A stretch of DNA of 64,000 nt from Mycolicibacterium gilvum (GTDB lineage Bacteria; Actinomycetota; Actinomycetes; Mycobacteriales; Mycobacteriaceae). Shown one piece after another: positions 1 through 8,004 of this stretch; within the stretch, counting starts at the first letter, position 1, and each line of letters starts with the position of its first letter. Below the pieces are notes generated by a model that saw only the letters and a program-made list of their open reading frames with translations, was not told the DNA's origin and searched no databases. The DNA lies in assembly GCF_900454025.1 (NCBI RefSeq), contig NZ_UGQM01000001.1:4402001-4466000 (forward strand), in the 5' to 3' direction. Position numbers and translations under genes: made by a program.

Positions 1-282
1 CTGCCCGGATTGCCGGTGGTGGCGCGCACGGTCACCTACATCCCGAGCGACGCGGTCGACGCAAGCGTCGTCGACCGGTTGCGTACCGGCGACTACGTCG
101 GCGCGTACGCCACCGACGGCGGCCTCGACGTAACCCACGTCGGCATCGTCGTCGAGTCCGCCGACGGTCCGGTTCTGCGCAACGCGTCGTCGCTACCCGG
201 CGACGACAGGGTGGTCGACAGCCCGCTCATCGAATATGTGCAGACCGTCCCCGGCATCGTGGTGCTGCGCCCCGTCCTGTGA
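1..282 (+). CDS. DUF1460 (N-acetylmuramoyl-L-alanine amidase-like) protein, C-terminal part
   Basis: The reading frame is open from base 1, so the true start lies upstream of the window. The visible 93 residues contain YIP near the start, then GLDVTHVGIV followed by NASS, the order of conserved blocks in the C-terminal half of DUF1460 proteins. These are predicted to be NlpC/P60-related amidases acting on cell-wall peptides; the His of THVG fits the catalytic His of that fold. The protein ends in VVLRPVL. The N-terminal half with the catalytic Cys and any signal peptide is not visible, so export and activity cannot be judged. Its stop codon lies inside a 15-bp tandem repeat shared with the intergenic space. 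The family call is from motif order only. Confidence 0.6.
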   Translation: MPGLPVVARTVTYIPSDAVDASVVDRLRTGDYVGAYATDGGLDVTHVGIVVESADGPVLRNASSLPGDDRVVDSPLIEYVQTVPGIVVLRPVL

Positions 283-332
283 GCGTGCCCGCTGTGAGAG
301 TGCCCGGTGTGAGAGTGCCCGGTGTGAGCGTC
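279..332. repeat. 15-bp tandem repeat, about 3.5 copies
   Basis: The unit GTGAGAGTGCCCGGT occurs at 294-308 and 309-323, with variants GTGAGCGTGCCCGCT at 279-293 and the start of a fourth unit at 324-332. The first copy includes the stop codon of the DUF1460 gene, and the array fills the gap to the convergent SDR gene, which ends at 334. Confidence 0.85.
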
Positions 333-333
333 C

Positions 334-1239
334 TCAGATCGGCAGCGCGGTGCCGGTCTCGCGTTCGGCGAACTCCCACAGCCTGCGCGCATCGGCGTAG
401 TCGCACGCCACGGGTGCGCGGCCGCTGAGCGTCGGCGGCCCTTTGAAGCCGAAACGTCCGGCGATGCCGACGTAACTGCCCGGCGGAATCGGCTCGGTCA
501 GGCAGTACAGCGACGGTGCCGCACCCGCGTCCAGGTCGTTGCCGATGACGTTGGCCGCGGCGGTCACCACGGAGTGGACCCGGGTCATCAGACGGGTGTC
601 CGACACCTTCGCCAGGTTCGATGACACCCATCCCGGGTGCGTCAGATAGGTCGTCACCGGCGATCCCGCGGCCCGCAGCCGGCGGTCGAGCTCGAGGCCC
701 CACAGCATCACCGCGAGCTTCGAGCGCGCGTACGCCGGAAACGGCGACCACTTGTCGGTGCGCAGGTGCGGATCGTCGAAGTTGATCGACGCCGTCTTGT
801 GCGCGTCGGAGCCGACGTTGACGATCTTGGACCGCACGCGGCCATACAGCAGATTCGTCAGCGCGAACGGGCCGAGGAAGTTGGTGCCGAGGGTGTTCTC
901 GAACCCGTCGACGGTGTCGGTGCGATGCTGGGCCACCGCCCCGGCGTTGTTGATCAGCACGTCGACGTCCCCGTCGAACAGGCTCGGAAACGCCCGCACC
1001 GACGACTGGTCGGCGAGGTCGAGTTCGACCACGGAGGTGTCGCCGCCCATCTCCGCGGCCCGCTGTGCCCCCAACTCCAGGTTGCGCACGGCGAGGATCA
1101 CCTGGGCGCCCGCGCGTGCCAGTGCGGTCGCAGTGGCCAGGCCCACCCCGTTCGTCGCGCCGGTGACGATGATCCGCTGCCCACTCATGTCGCCCAGTCG
1201 CGCTGGGGTCCATGTCGCCGCTGTTCGTGTCGATGCCAC
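334..1239 (-). CDS. Short-chain dehydrogenase/reductase
   Basis: A 301-residue classical SDR. The NAD(P)-binding motif TGATNGVG is at residues 26-33, NNAG at 97-100, the catalytic Ser at 144 and the YxxxK pair at Tyr170 and Lys174. The N-terminal WTPARLGDMSG preceding the Rossmann strand resembles the WTxxDIPDxSG block of mycobacterial SDRs of the retinol-dehydrogenase/protochlorophyllide-reductase-like group. That resemblance favours the GTG start at 1239 over the internal ATG at 1188, and a TAACCT hexamer 6 nt upstream of the GTG supports it. The substrate is unknown. The gene diverges from the acyl-CoA dehydrogenase pair, so a shared lipid or steroid-like pathway is possible but unproven. 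Confidence 0.85.
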   Translation of the reverse strand: MASTRTAATWTPARLGDMSGQRIIVTGATNGVGLATATALARAGAQVILAVRNLELGAQRAAEMGGDTSVVELDLADQSSVRAFPSLFDGDVDVLINNAGAVAQHRTDTVDGFENTLGTNFLGPFALTNLLYGRVRSKIVNVGSDAHKTASINFDDPHLRTDKWSPFPAYARSKLAVMLWGLELDRRLRAAGSPVTTYLTHPGWVSSNLAKVSDTRLMTRVHSVVTAAANVIGNDLDAGAAPSLYCLTEPIPPGSYVGIAGRFGFKGPPTLSGRAPVACDYADARRLWEFAERETGTALPI

Positions 1240-1245
1240 GACCCG

Positions 1246-1251
1246 AGGTTA
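1246..1251 (-). promoter_or_regulatory. Putative -10 box of a leaderless SDR transcript
   Basis: TAACCT is followed by 6 nt and then the GTG at 1239, so transcription would begin at or beside the start codon. No clear -35 hexamer or Shine-Dalgarno sequence is present. Confidence 0.4.
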
Positions 1252-1330
1252 ACGACTGCTCCACCAGCAGGGCCGGGTGACGCATATGGCCTGTCGGTGA
1301 CATTAGGGCCAGGGGCGTCGAAAGCCGCCC

Positions 1331-1347
1331 AACCAAACGGTTAGTCT
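1331..1347 (+). promoter_or_regulatory. Putative TetR-type operator overlapping a -10 box
   Basis: AACCAAACGGTT (1331-1342) is an inverted repeat with 4-bp arms and 4-bp spacer. It overlaps TAGTCT (1342-1347), a TANNNT hexamer that would place the transcript start near 1354 and leave a leader of about 29 nt carrying the AGGAGG ribosome-binding site. Short AACC/GGTT palindromes are common targets of mycobacterial TetR repressors of fatty-acid genes; which repressor acts here is unknown. Confidence 0.35.
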
Positions 1348-1382
1348 GGCCTTTGGTACGCCGACGAACCAGGAGGCTGTCA

Positions 1383-2540
<1,158 letters not shown>

Positions 2541-2548
2541 GCTAAGAC

Positions 2549-3655
2549 ATGGATTTTCAGTTCAGTGAAGAGCAGGTCCTGCTCCGCGACACCACGCGCG
2601 AGATGCTTTCGCGCAAGTACGACCCGGAGACCCGCCTCAAGACGATCGACTCCGAGCTCGGGTGGAGCCGCGACGTGTGGAAGCAGCTCGCCGAGGTCGG
2701 CGTGCTGGGTCTCGGATTCGACGAGGACGCGGGCGGGCAGATCGAGGTGCTGGCGGTGCTGACAGAGGTCGGCCGGCGTCTGGCGCCCGAACCGGTGCTG
2801 CACGCGGCGCTCGGACCGGGTGCGTTGGTCGCCGAGGTCGGAAGCGAGCAGCAGCGGGGCCTCCTCGACGAGGTGGCGGCCGGCGAGCGGCTCCTCGCAT
2901 TCGCCCACCTGGAGCCGGGGATGCGGCTGCCCACCGCTGCCGTGTCGACGAAGGCTGTGCGCGAGGGCGATTCGTGGACGCTCAGCGGTAGCAAGAATCC
3001 GGTGCTGGCCGGCGGCAGCGCCGACACCCTCATCGTCAGCGCGCAACTCCCCGACGGCGGCACAGGCCTGTTCCTCGTCGACGGGGCCGCCGCGCAACGC
3101 ACCCCGTATCGCACGTTCGACGGCCAGCGCGCCGCGCAGATCGATTTCGACTCCGTCGCCGCCGAACCGCTCGGCGAGGCCGCAGACGCGTCGGAGGCGA
3201 TCACGCGTGCGCTCGTGCGGATCTCGTCGGGACTGTGCGCCGAAGCGCTCGGCGCGATGGAGGAGGCTCTGCGGCTGACGAGCGAATACCTCACGCAGCG
3301 TAAGCAATTCGGGGTGACGCTGAGCAAGTTCCAGACATTGACCCAGCGGGCGGCCGACATGTACGTGTCGTTGGAGTTGGCGCGCAGCATGACGTTCTAC
3401 GCGGCGATGTCGGTCGCCGACGAGAACCTCGACCCGACCATCGCGGCGCGGGCCAAGCTGCAGATCGGCCGTTCCGGACGTCACATCGCCCAGGAGTCGA
3501 TCCAGTTGCACGGCGGCATCGGTGTGACGGCCGAATACCCGATCTCGCACTACGCGGCGCGGCTCACCGCGATCGACCACACGCTGGGGTCGGCCTCCGA
3601 CCAGCTCCACGTGCTGACGGGTCAGCTCGACGACTACGAGGTCGTCTCACTGTAG
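2549..3655 (+). CDS. Acyl-CoA dehydrogenase, small-subunit type
   Basis: A 368-residue protein with an N-terminal FSEEQVLLRDTTREML helix and the C-terminal dehydrogenase domain containing RKQFGVTLSKFQ and QLHGGIGVTAEYPI. The middle domain is degenerate compared with the upstream gene, as expected for the partner (PimD-like) subunit of a heteromeric enzyme, in which FAD and substrate sites are shared between chains. It lies 8 nt downstream of the large-subunit gene in one operon. The C-terminal half carries the arginine-rich FAD contact and the GGIG motif. The pair probably handles a branched, dicarboxylic or polycyclic acyl-CoA; that is inference from the pairing. Confidence 0.88.
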   Translation: MDFQFSEEQVLLRDTTREMLSRKYDPETRLKTIDSELGWSRDVWKQLAEVGVLGLGFDEDAGGQIEVLAVLTEVGRRLAPEPVLHAALGPGALVAEVGSEQQRGLLDEVAAGERLLAFAHLEPGMRLPTAAVSTKAVREGDSWTLSGSKNPVLAGGSADTLIVSAQLPDGGTGLFLVDGAAAQRTPYRTFDGQRAAQIDFDSVAAEPLGEAADASEAITRALVRISSGLCAEALGAMEEALRLTSEYLTQRKQFGVTLSKFQTLTQRAADMYVSLELARSMTFYAAMSVADENLDPTIAARAKLQIGRSGRHIAQESIQLHGGIGVTAEYPISHYAARLTAIDHTLGSASDQLHVLTGQLDDYEVVSL

Positions 3656-3746
3656 GGGGGTGGCCGGCGTGGAATACCTGCGCGGTCGCGATGCGATACA
3701 AAGGTAAGAGAACCGCAACGAGCATCCCCCAGGCAAGGAGCGCACG

Positions 3747-3971
3747 ATGCAGGGAAAGAAGATTCTGGCGGCACTGGCGATCGCTGGTGGCCTCGGAGCC
3801 GGGTTCACCGTCGGTGCAGGTACTGCGTCCGCCGACCCGCACTGGCACCCGCACCCGCTACCGCCACCGGGTCACATCGGCCAGGTCGTCCACGTCCCGC
3901 CCGGCCACATCGGTCAGTGGGTCGGGGTTCCCCCAGGCCACTGGGACAAGCCGTGGAAATGGGTCAGGTAG
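3747..3971 (+). CDS. Small secreted Pro/His-rich repeat protein
   Basis: A 74-residue protein with a Sec signal peptide: KK at positions 4-5, a hydrophobic Ala/Gly core and a TASA-DP cleavage site near residue 29. The mature part is about 45 residues and built from repeats around PPGHIGQ and PPGHW (about three units), with HWHPHP at its start. It has no Cys. The start is fixed by AAGGAG at 3735-3740, 6 nt upstream of the ATG. The His/Pro/Trp richness could suit metal or surface binding, but I recognise no family with known function. Confidence 0.8.
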   Translation: MQGKKILAALAIAGGLGAGFTVGAGTASADPHWHPHPLPPPGHIGQVVHVPPGHIGQWVGVPPGHWDKPWKWVR

Positions 3972-4019
3972 CGGATTCACCGGCCCGTCAGCGGGCGCTG
4001 TGCAGGCGCACCGCGTAGT

Positions 4020-4035
4020 GAGGCCTTTCGTCCCT
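4020..4035. promoter_or_regulatory. DosR-box-like sequence
   Basis: The reverse complement of 4020-4035 reads AGGGACGAAAGGCCTC, close to the GGGAC-N4-GGCCC form of the mycobacterial DosR (DevR) dormancy box, with one arm imperfect. It lies about 85 bp upstream of the ATG of the next gene, a typical distance for an activator site. Only sequence similarity supports it. Confidence 0.3.
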
Positions 4036-4117
4036 ACTGGGATCCGCGACGCCATGTGACGATGAGACGGTCATGCGGTGATGTCGAGTGTCATCGCAGT
4101 GATCCCGCGGAGGATCC

Positions 4118-5197
4118 ATGCGGGCTGTTCACGCTGCCCGCGTCGCTGGCGCGACGTTGCTGGTCACGAGCATGATCGCGGCCGCGCCACCGCAGCCGAG
4201 CGCAGTGATCGGCAATGCAGTCCGGGACGTCCATCTTTCGGCCGCCACCGCGCCCATTGCACCTTCAGACTTCTACCGCCGCATCGCCGAGGCGACGGCC
4301 GACAACGCGGGCGAGTTGTGGCGACTGTTCGCCTCGCAGCCCTTCCCGATCGCGCACGTGGCCGCGGGTAATCAAGTGGCCTTCGTCAGCGACTTCGTCG
4401 ACACGGTCGGCGGCGTCCTACGGGGCGAATACCCCCTGACCGAACTACTCGCCCCGGTGGGTGACGCGATCGCCACCGCGTCGCGCAACGTGGTGACCGT
4501 GGCGGTAGGCCTGGCCGCAGCCCTGCCTGCGCTCACCGTCACCGTCGCGATACCCGTGTTGAGCACCGTGATCTCGGCCGCCTTCGCGATCGCCGACATC
4601 GTGCGCGCTGTCGTCGATCTCGATGTCGTCGAGCTCGTCGATGCGATCGTCAACGTTCCCGGGTGGATCGTGAACGGGTTCCTCAACGGCACGGTGATCC
4701 CGAACGAGGCTGTCCCGCTGGCAATCCCGGGAGTCCTCGCTTCTGGGAACACGCCCATGGCGAGGGGACCCGTGGCCACCCTCATCGATCGGACCCAGCA
4801 CGTCGCCGACCAGATGACGCGGTATCCGGCCGCCGCCCCCGCCGAACCCGACGACAGCACTGGCGAGGACGCAGGCGACTCGGTCGAGGACGCCGATATC
4901 CCTGCCGATGACGTCCAGGACCTGGACTCTACAGACCGGCGCGACACTGTAGACCACCCCGACGACGCCGACCACCCCGACGACGCCGATGCCGCCGACG
5001 CCGCGCCCGAGGAACCGGCGCCCGAGACATCAACGGCTGCAACGCCGGACGAGGATGGCGAATCGTCAGAGGCCGCCGTCTCCGAGACCCCGGACACGTT
5101 CAGTACGCGTCGTGTAGACGGAACCACTCATACGGCGGTCTCTGCGGCCACCCGGGAGGCGAATCCTCCCAGGATTCCTGCCGGCCGTACGCAGTGA
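4118..5197 (+). CDS. Secreted protein with hydrophobic middle and acidic repeat tail
   Basis: A 359-residue protein of unrecognised function. It begins with a signal-peptide-like stretch (first 30 residues). A conserved-looking block FYRRIAEATADNAGELW follows, then a long Ala/Val-rich hydrophobic segment (about residues 120-185) that could span or insert into membrane. The C-terminal third is disordered and very acidic. It includes an HPDDAD motif encoded by an 18-bp tandem duplication (4952-4987). The start ATG has GCGGAGGA 4-5 nt upstream. The last 98 bp are antisense to the 3' end of the convergent DUF899 gene, which is unusual and may reflect loss of an earlier stop. A DosR-like box lies upstream. 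Confidence 0.7.
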   Translation: MRAVHAARVAGATLLVTSMIAAAPPQPSAVIGNAVRDVHLSAATAPIAPSDFYRRIAEATADNAGELWRLFASQPFPIAHVAAGNQVAFVSDFVDTVGGVLRGEYPLTELLAPVGDAIATASRNVVTVAVGLAAALPALTVTVAIPVLSTVISAAFAIADIVRAVVDLDVVELVDAIVNVPGWIVNGFLNGTVIPNEAVPLAIPGVLASGNTPMARGPVATLIDRTQHVADQMTRYPAAAPAEPDDSTGEDAGDSVEDADIPADDVQDLDSTDRRDTVDHPDDADHPDDADAADAAPEEPAPETSTAATPDEDGESSEAAVSETPDTFSTRRVDGTTHTAVSAATREANPPRIPAGRTQ

Positions 5198-5774
5198 GGT
5201 CGAGCAGGTCGAACACCATCATGAACGGCTCCTCACCGCGGTCGAACGTCTGCCAAGTGTGGAACACACGATCACCGTCGCGCAGGAACGCGCTGATCGA
5301 GTGATGCTCCTCCCCGTCGACGGTCGTGTGGAAGTCCTCGTTGAAGGTGCTGCGACCCGACGACACCCAGGGCAGGTCCCATCCCATCCGGTCCTTGAAC
5401 GCGACGAGCTTGCCGACCGGTGCGCGTGACACCAGGACGAGCGAGGTGTCCTTGGCGTACAGGTGCGACAACGGACCGATGTGGTCGGCCATCATCGAAC
5501 AGCCCGAACATCCTTCGTCCCAATCGGATCCGAACATGAAGTGCTGCACGATCAACTGGCTGCGTCCGTCGAACAGATCGAGCAGTGTGAGCGGACCGGC
5601 CTCGGTGTCGAACGTGTACGGGGTGTCGACCGCGACCATCGGCAGCCTGCGCCGCGCCGCGCTGACGGCGTCCTTGAGCCGGAACAGCTCCTTCTCCCGC
5701 ACCAGCAGTTCAGCGCGCGCCGCCTCCCACTCGGCGCGGGACACGACAGGCGGCAGCGCTTTGGCAGGCTCCAT
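5100..5774 (-). CDS. DUF899 thioredoxin-like protein
   Basis: A 224-residue DUF899 protein of the thioredoxin/AhpC-like fold. The signature FMFGSDWDEGCSGCSMMADH (about residues 90-110) and the C-terminal YEWFRLHDAY are family hallmarks. The CSGC pair resembles a redox-active motif, though the biochemical role of DUF899 is unknown. The ATG at 5774 was chosen because the family starts shortly before an RAEWEAAR helix, and AGGGG precedes it; the ORF stays open upstream to 5825 but those residues look non-coding. It lies 19 bp downstream of the LLM oxidoreductase gene, so the two may be cotranscribed. Confidence 0.85.
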   Translation of the reverse strand: MEPAKALPPVVSRAEWEAARAELLVREKELFRLKDAVSAARRRLPMVAVDTPYTFDTEAGPLTLLDLFDGRSQLIVQHFMFGSDWDEGCSGCSMMADHIGPLSHLYAKDTSLVLVSRAPVGKLVAFKDRMGWDLPWVSSGRSTFNEDFHTTVDGEEHHSISAFLRDGDRVFHTWQTFDRGEEPFMMVFDLLDLTAYGRQESWEDSPPGWPQRPPYEWFRLHDAY

Positions 5775-5793
5775 CCCCTGAGCTTGCCCCGCG

Positions 5794-6687
5794 TCACGCG
5801 AAGTCGGCAACCACCTCGGCGGCACGGCGGACCTGCCCGATGTCAGAGCTCGTCGGGATCAGATGGACCTCATCGGTGCCTATGCCGGCGAAACCTTCCA
5901 GGACGGCCCGCAGTTCCTCGGCGGTGCCGGCGAACCCGGTCGTCGGCGCCATCGCGTCGACGAACTCCGACGGGATCCAGTTCATGTAACGCAACAGGTG
6001 GCGATGCACCTGCTCGCGGGGCGCGTCACCGTCGCCGATCGCGAACCAGAACGACGTCGCGAGGTGCGGCTCCTCGTTGCCCGCCTCCCGCCACGCATCG
6101 CGCGCCACGTCGAACAAGTCGTTCTGCTTGTCCAGGTCCAGATCCAGCGTCGTGCCCGCGATGCCCTCCGCCCAGGACGCCGCGCTGCGCACCGTCTTGG
6201 GGCCGAGCGTCCCGACCTGCAGCGGCGGGCCACCGGGCTGCACGGGCGGAGGGCCCACCGGCAGCGTCGAGTCGGTGATCTTCTCCCCCGCCCAGACCCG
6301 CTTCATGATCTCGACGCGCTCGGCCATCTGACGCATCGTCTGCGTCGCCGGGTCTGCGCCCACCGCTTGGTAGTCCTCGTGGCGCCCACCGACACCGATG
6401 CCGACGGTCAGCCGTCCGCCGCTGAGCACGTCGCCGGTCGCCAACTGCTTGGCGAGCATCACCGGGTCGTGCAGCTGCGGGATGACCACCGTCGTCACCA
6501 GCCGCACCCGCTCCGTCCACGCACCGAGCGCACCGAGCAGCGTCAGGCTCTCGGGGTTGTCGAACGCGATGCGCTCACCCCAGCACAGTGACGAGAACGG
6601 ACCCTCGTCGACCGTCTTCGCCCACGACTTCAACATCTCCCGATCGAGGTCGGGCTCCATCACCGGCATCGTCATCCCGATACGCAC
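5794..6687 (-). CDS. LLM-class (F420-type) oxidoreductase
   Basis: A 297-residue luciferase-like monooxygenase-fold protein. It shows the TIM-barrel landmarks VRLVTTVVIPQLHDPVMLAKQLAT, then SGGRLTVGIGVGGRHEDYQAVG, then a second half with GTAEELRAVLEGFAGIG near the C-terminus. In mycobacteria such proteins usually use coenzyme F420, but FMN cannot be excluded. Start: GTG at 6687, giving VRIGMTMPVM at the N-terminus as is usual for the family; CAGAAT lies 7 nt upstream, suggesting a leaderless mRNA. The frame is open further upstream but into low-quality sequence. The substrate is unknown; DUF899 follows in the same direction. Confidence 0.82.
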   Translation of the reverse strand: MRIGMTMPVMEPDLDREMLKSWAKTVDEGPFSSLCWGERIAFDNPESLTLLGALGAWTERVRLVTTVVIPQLHDPVMLAKQLATGDVLSGGRLTVGIGVGGRHEDYQAVGADPATQTMRQMAERVEIMKRVWAGEKITDSTLPVGPPPVQPGGPPLQVGTLGPKTVRSAASWAEGIAGTTLDLDLDKQNDLFDVARDAWREAGNEEPHLATSFWFAIGDGDAPREQVHRHLLRYMNWIPSEFVDAMAPTTGFAGTAEELRAVLEGFAGIGTDEVHLIPTSSDIGQVRRAAEVVADFA

Positions 6688-6715
6688 GACGGCGATTCTG
6701 GCATGCCCGCCCCGG

Positions 6716-7843
6716 CTAGGGACCCGGGTCCTTGTATTCGCGGACCGGATCGCTCCCGGGCGGGGTGAACAACCCGCGGCCAATCCCGACCCGCAGAGTG
6801 CGTACCGCCACCAGCAACCAGGTGCACAGCAGCCCGATGTAGGCGATGGCGGCCGCGTACCGGAACGCCGGCAGGGACGTGTGCACCGCCAGCTGGGTGG
6901 TGCCGGTGACGAAGGTGCCGACCGGGAACGTCAGACTCCACCACGTCAGTGCGAACGGCATCCCGCGGCGCAGCGTGCGCACCGTCAGGGCCGTCGCCAG
7001 CCCGATCCACAACACCGCGAAACCCCACACCGGAACGCCGTAGAGGACAGCGAAGACCCTCATTCCGTCGGCGAGGTTCTCGTCCACCGCCAGCGCCGCA
7101 TCGGTGCCGAGAAGTCCTGCGACAGTGATGGATTGACCCAGCGGGCCGAGGACGATCCACAGCGTGGGCACCCGTGCGGTGCCCGAGGTGCCGAAGTGCG
7201 CGAGGCGGCTCCAGACCATCGTGATGATGATCAGCGACGCCACCAGGGACAGCCCGAACATCGCGTAGCAGCCGTAGAGCATCGTGGCGCGCCCGACACC
7301 CTCGGCCATGTGCGGGATGAGCAGGCTGCCGGTCGCGGCGGCGACCATCGGTGGGACGACAGGCATCAGCCAGCCGCCGAACGCCGCGTCGGGCTCGACC
7401 CGGTACTGGGTGAACATCAGATACGGGATGGTCATCGCCGTGAACAGGCCGCCGAGGGTGCCCGCGACCCACAGCGCCCAGGCCAGGTCGACGGCGAGCC
7501 GGGCGCCGATCAGGTCCTCGCCGACCAGCAACGCGCCCGATCCGACGGTGAGCAGCGCCATCGGCGCCGCCCCGTAGAAATGGGCCATCGTCGGGTTCCT
7601 GACGTGACCGCGTGCCACCGTCGGGTTGCGCAGCCAGTGAGCGAGCATCGCGAGGATCAGCACGACCAGCCACAGCGCCGAGAGCACCCACACCGCCGTC
7701 GCGAAGCCCCGCAGACCCGGCATGTGCACCGGGAGCGAGGCACCGGCGGTGGCGACGATTCCCGTGCCCATCACCGAGGCGAACCAGTTCGGCCCGAGGT
7801 AACCCAGGATCGACGGCCGGTCGTCGTTGGCGTCAACGGTCAT
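6716..7843 (-). CDS. TDT/SLAC1-family membrane transporter
   Basis: A 375-residue integral membrane protein with about ten hydrophobic segments. The N-terminal GPNWFASVMGTGIVA and the later ALTWWSLTFPVGTFVTG are diagnostic of the tellurite-resistance/dicarboxylate transporter (TehA, Mae1, SLAC1) family, which includes anion channels and sulfite or C4-dicarboxylate exporters. The cytoplasmic C-terminus is short. The ATG at 7843 is preceded by CATACT with 6 nt spacing, consistent with a leaderless transcript. It diverges from the two-component operon. The substrate cannot be deduced. Confidence 0.85.
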   Translation of the reverse strand: MTVDANDDRPSILGYLGPNWFASVMGTGIVATAGASLPVHMPGLRGFATAVWVLSALWLVVLILAMLAHWLRNPTVARGHVRNPTMAHFYGAAPMALLTVGSGALLVGEDLIGARLAVDLAWALWVAGTLGGLFTAMTIPYLMFTQYRVEPDAAFGGWLMPVVPPMVAAATGSLLIPHMAEGVGRATMLYGCYAMFGLSLVASLIIITMVWSRLAHFGTSGTARVPTLWIVLGPLGQSITVAGLLGTDAALAVDENLADGMRVFAVLYGVPVWGFAVLWIGLATALTVRTLRRGMPFALTWWSLTFPVGTFVTGTTQLAVHTSLPAFRYAAAIAYIGLLCTWLLVAVRTLRVGIGRGLFTPPGSDPVREYKDPGP

Positions 7844-7849
7844 GGCGCT

Positions 7850-7855
7850 CAGTAT
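7850..7855 (-). promoter_or_regulatory. Putative -10 box for the TDT transporter
   Basis: CATACT (4 of 6 matches to TATAAT) lies 6 nt before the ATG at 7843. No Shine-Dalgarno sequence is seen. Confidence 0.3.
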
Positions 7856-7992
7856 GGCGAGCGCGAGCGCGCGGAAAATGCCACGGGTTAGCGGCGTGTC
7901 GCTGTGCAGACATGCGCGCTCGCGGAGCAAGGGGTGGTTATCCCCCGGGTGACTCTCGGGAAAACGCTGTGTCGCCGAGGTGCGCGGCTCCC

Positions 7993-7998
7993 TAGGTT
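7993..7998 (+). promoter_or_regulatory. Putative -10 box for the two-component operon
   Basis: TAGGTT lies 6 nt before the ATG at 8005, predicting a leaderless mRNA. The -35 region is not recognisable. The rest of the 161-bp divergent gap (7844-8004) shows no obvious operator beyond an imperfect GGGG/CCCC palindrome near 7931-7945. Confidence 0.38.
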
Positions 7999-8004
7999 GG
8001 AGTC

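Noticed and set aside
334..1188. Start of the SDR at the internal ATG 1188
   Set aside because: The GTG at 1239 adds WTPARLGDMSG, like a conserved block of related SDRs, and has a -10-like hexamer at the right distance. The ATG has no clear ribosome site.
3981..4000. Hairpin GCCCG-TCAG-CGGGC after the small secreted protein as a terminator
   Set aside because: The stem is only five pairs with no T-run; too weak to call.
7931..7945. GGGG-TGGTTAT-CCCC as an operator for the divergent TDT and kinase genes
   Set aside because: Arms of four G/C bases are expected by chance in this sequence; there is no overlap with a promoter hexamer.
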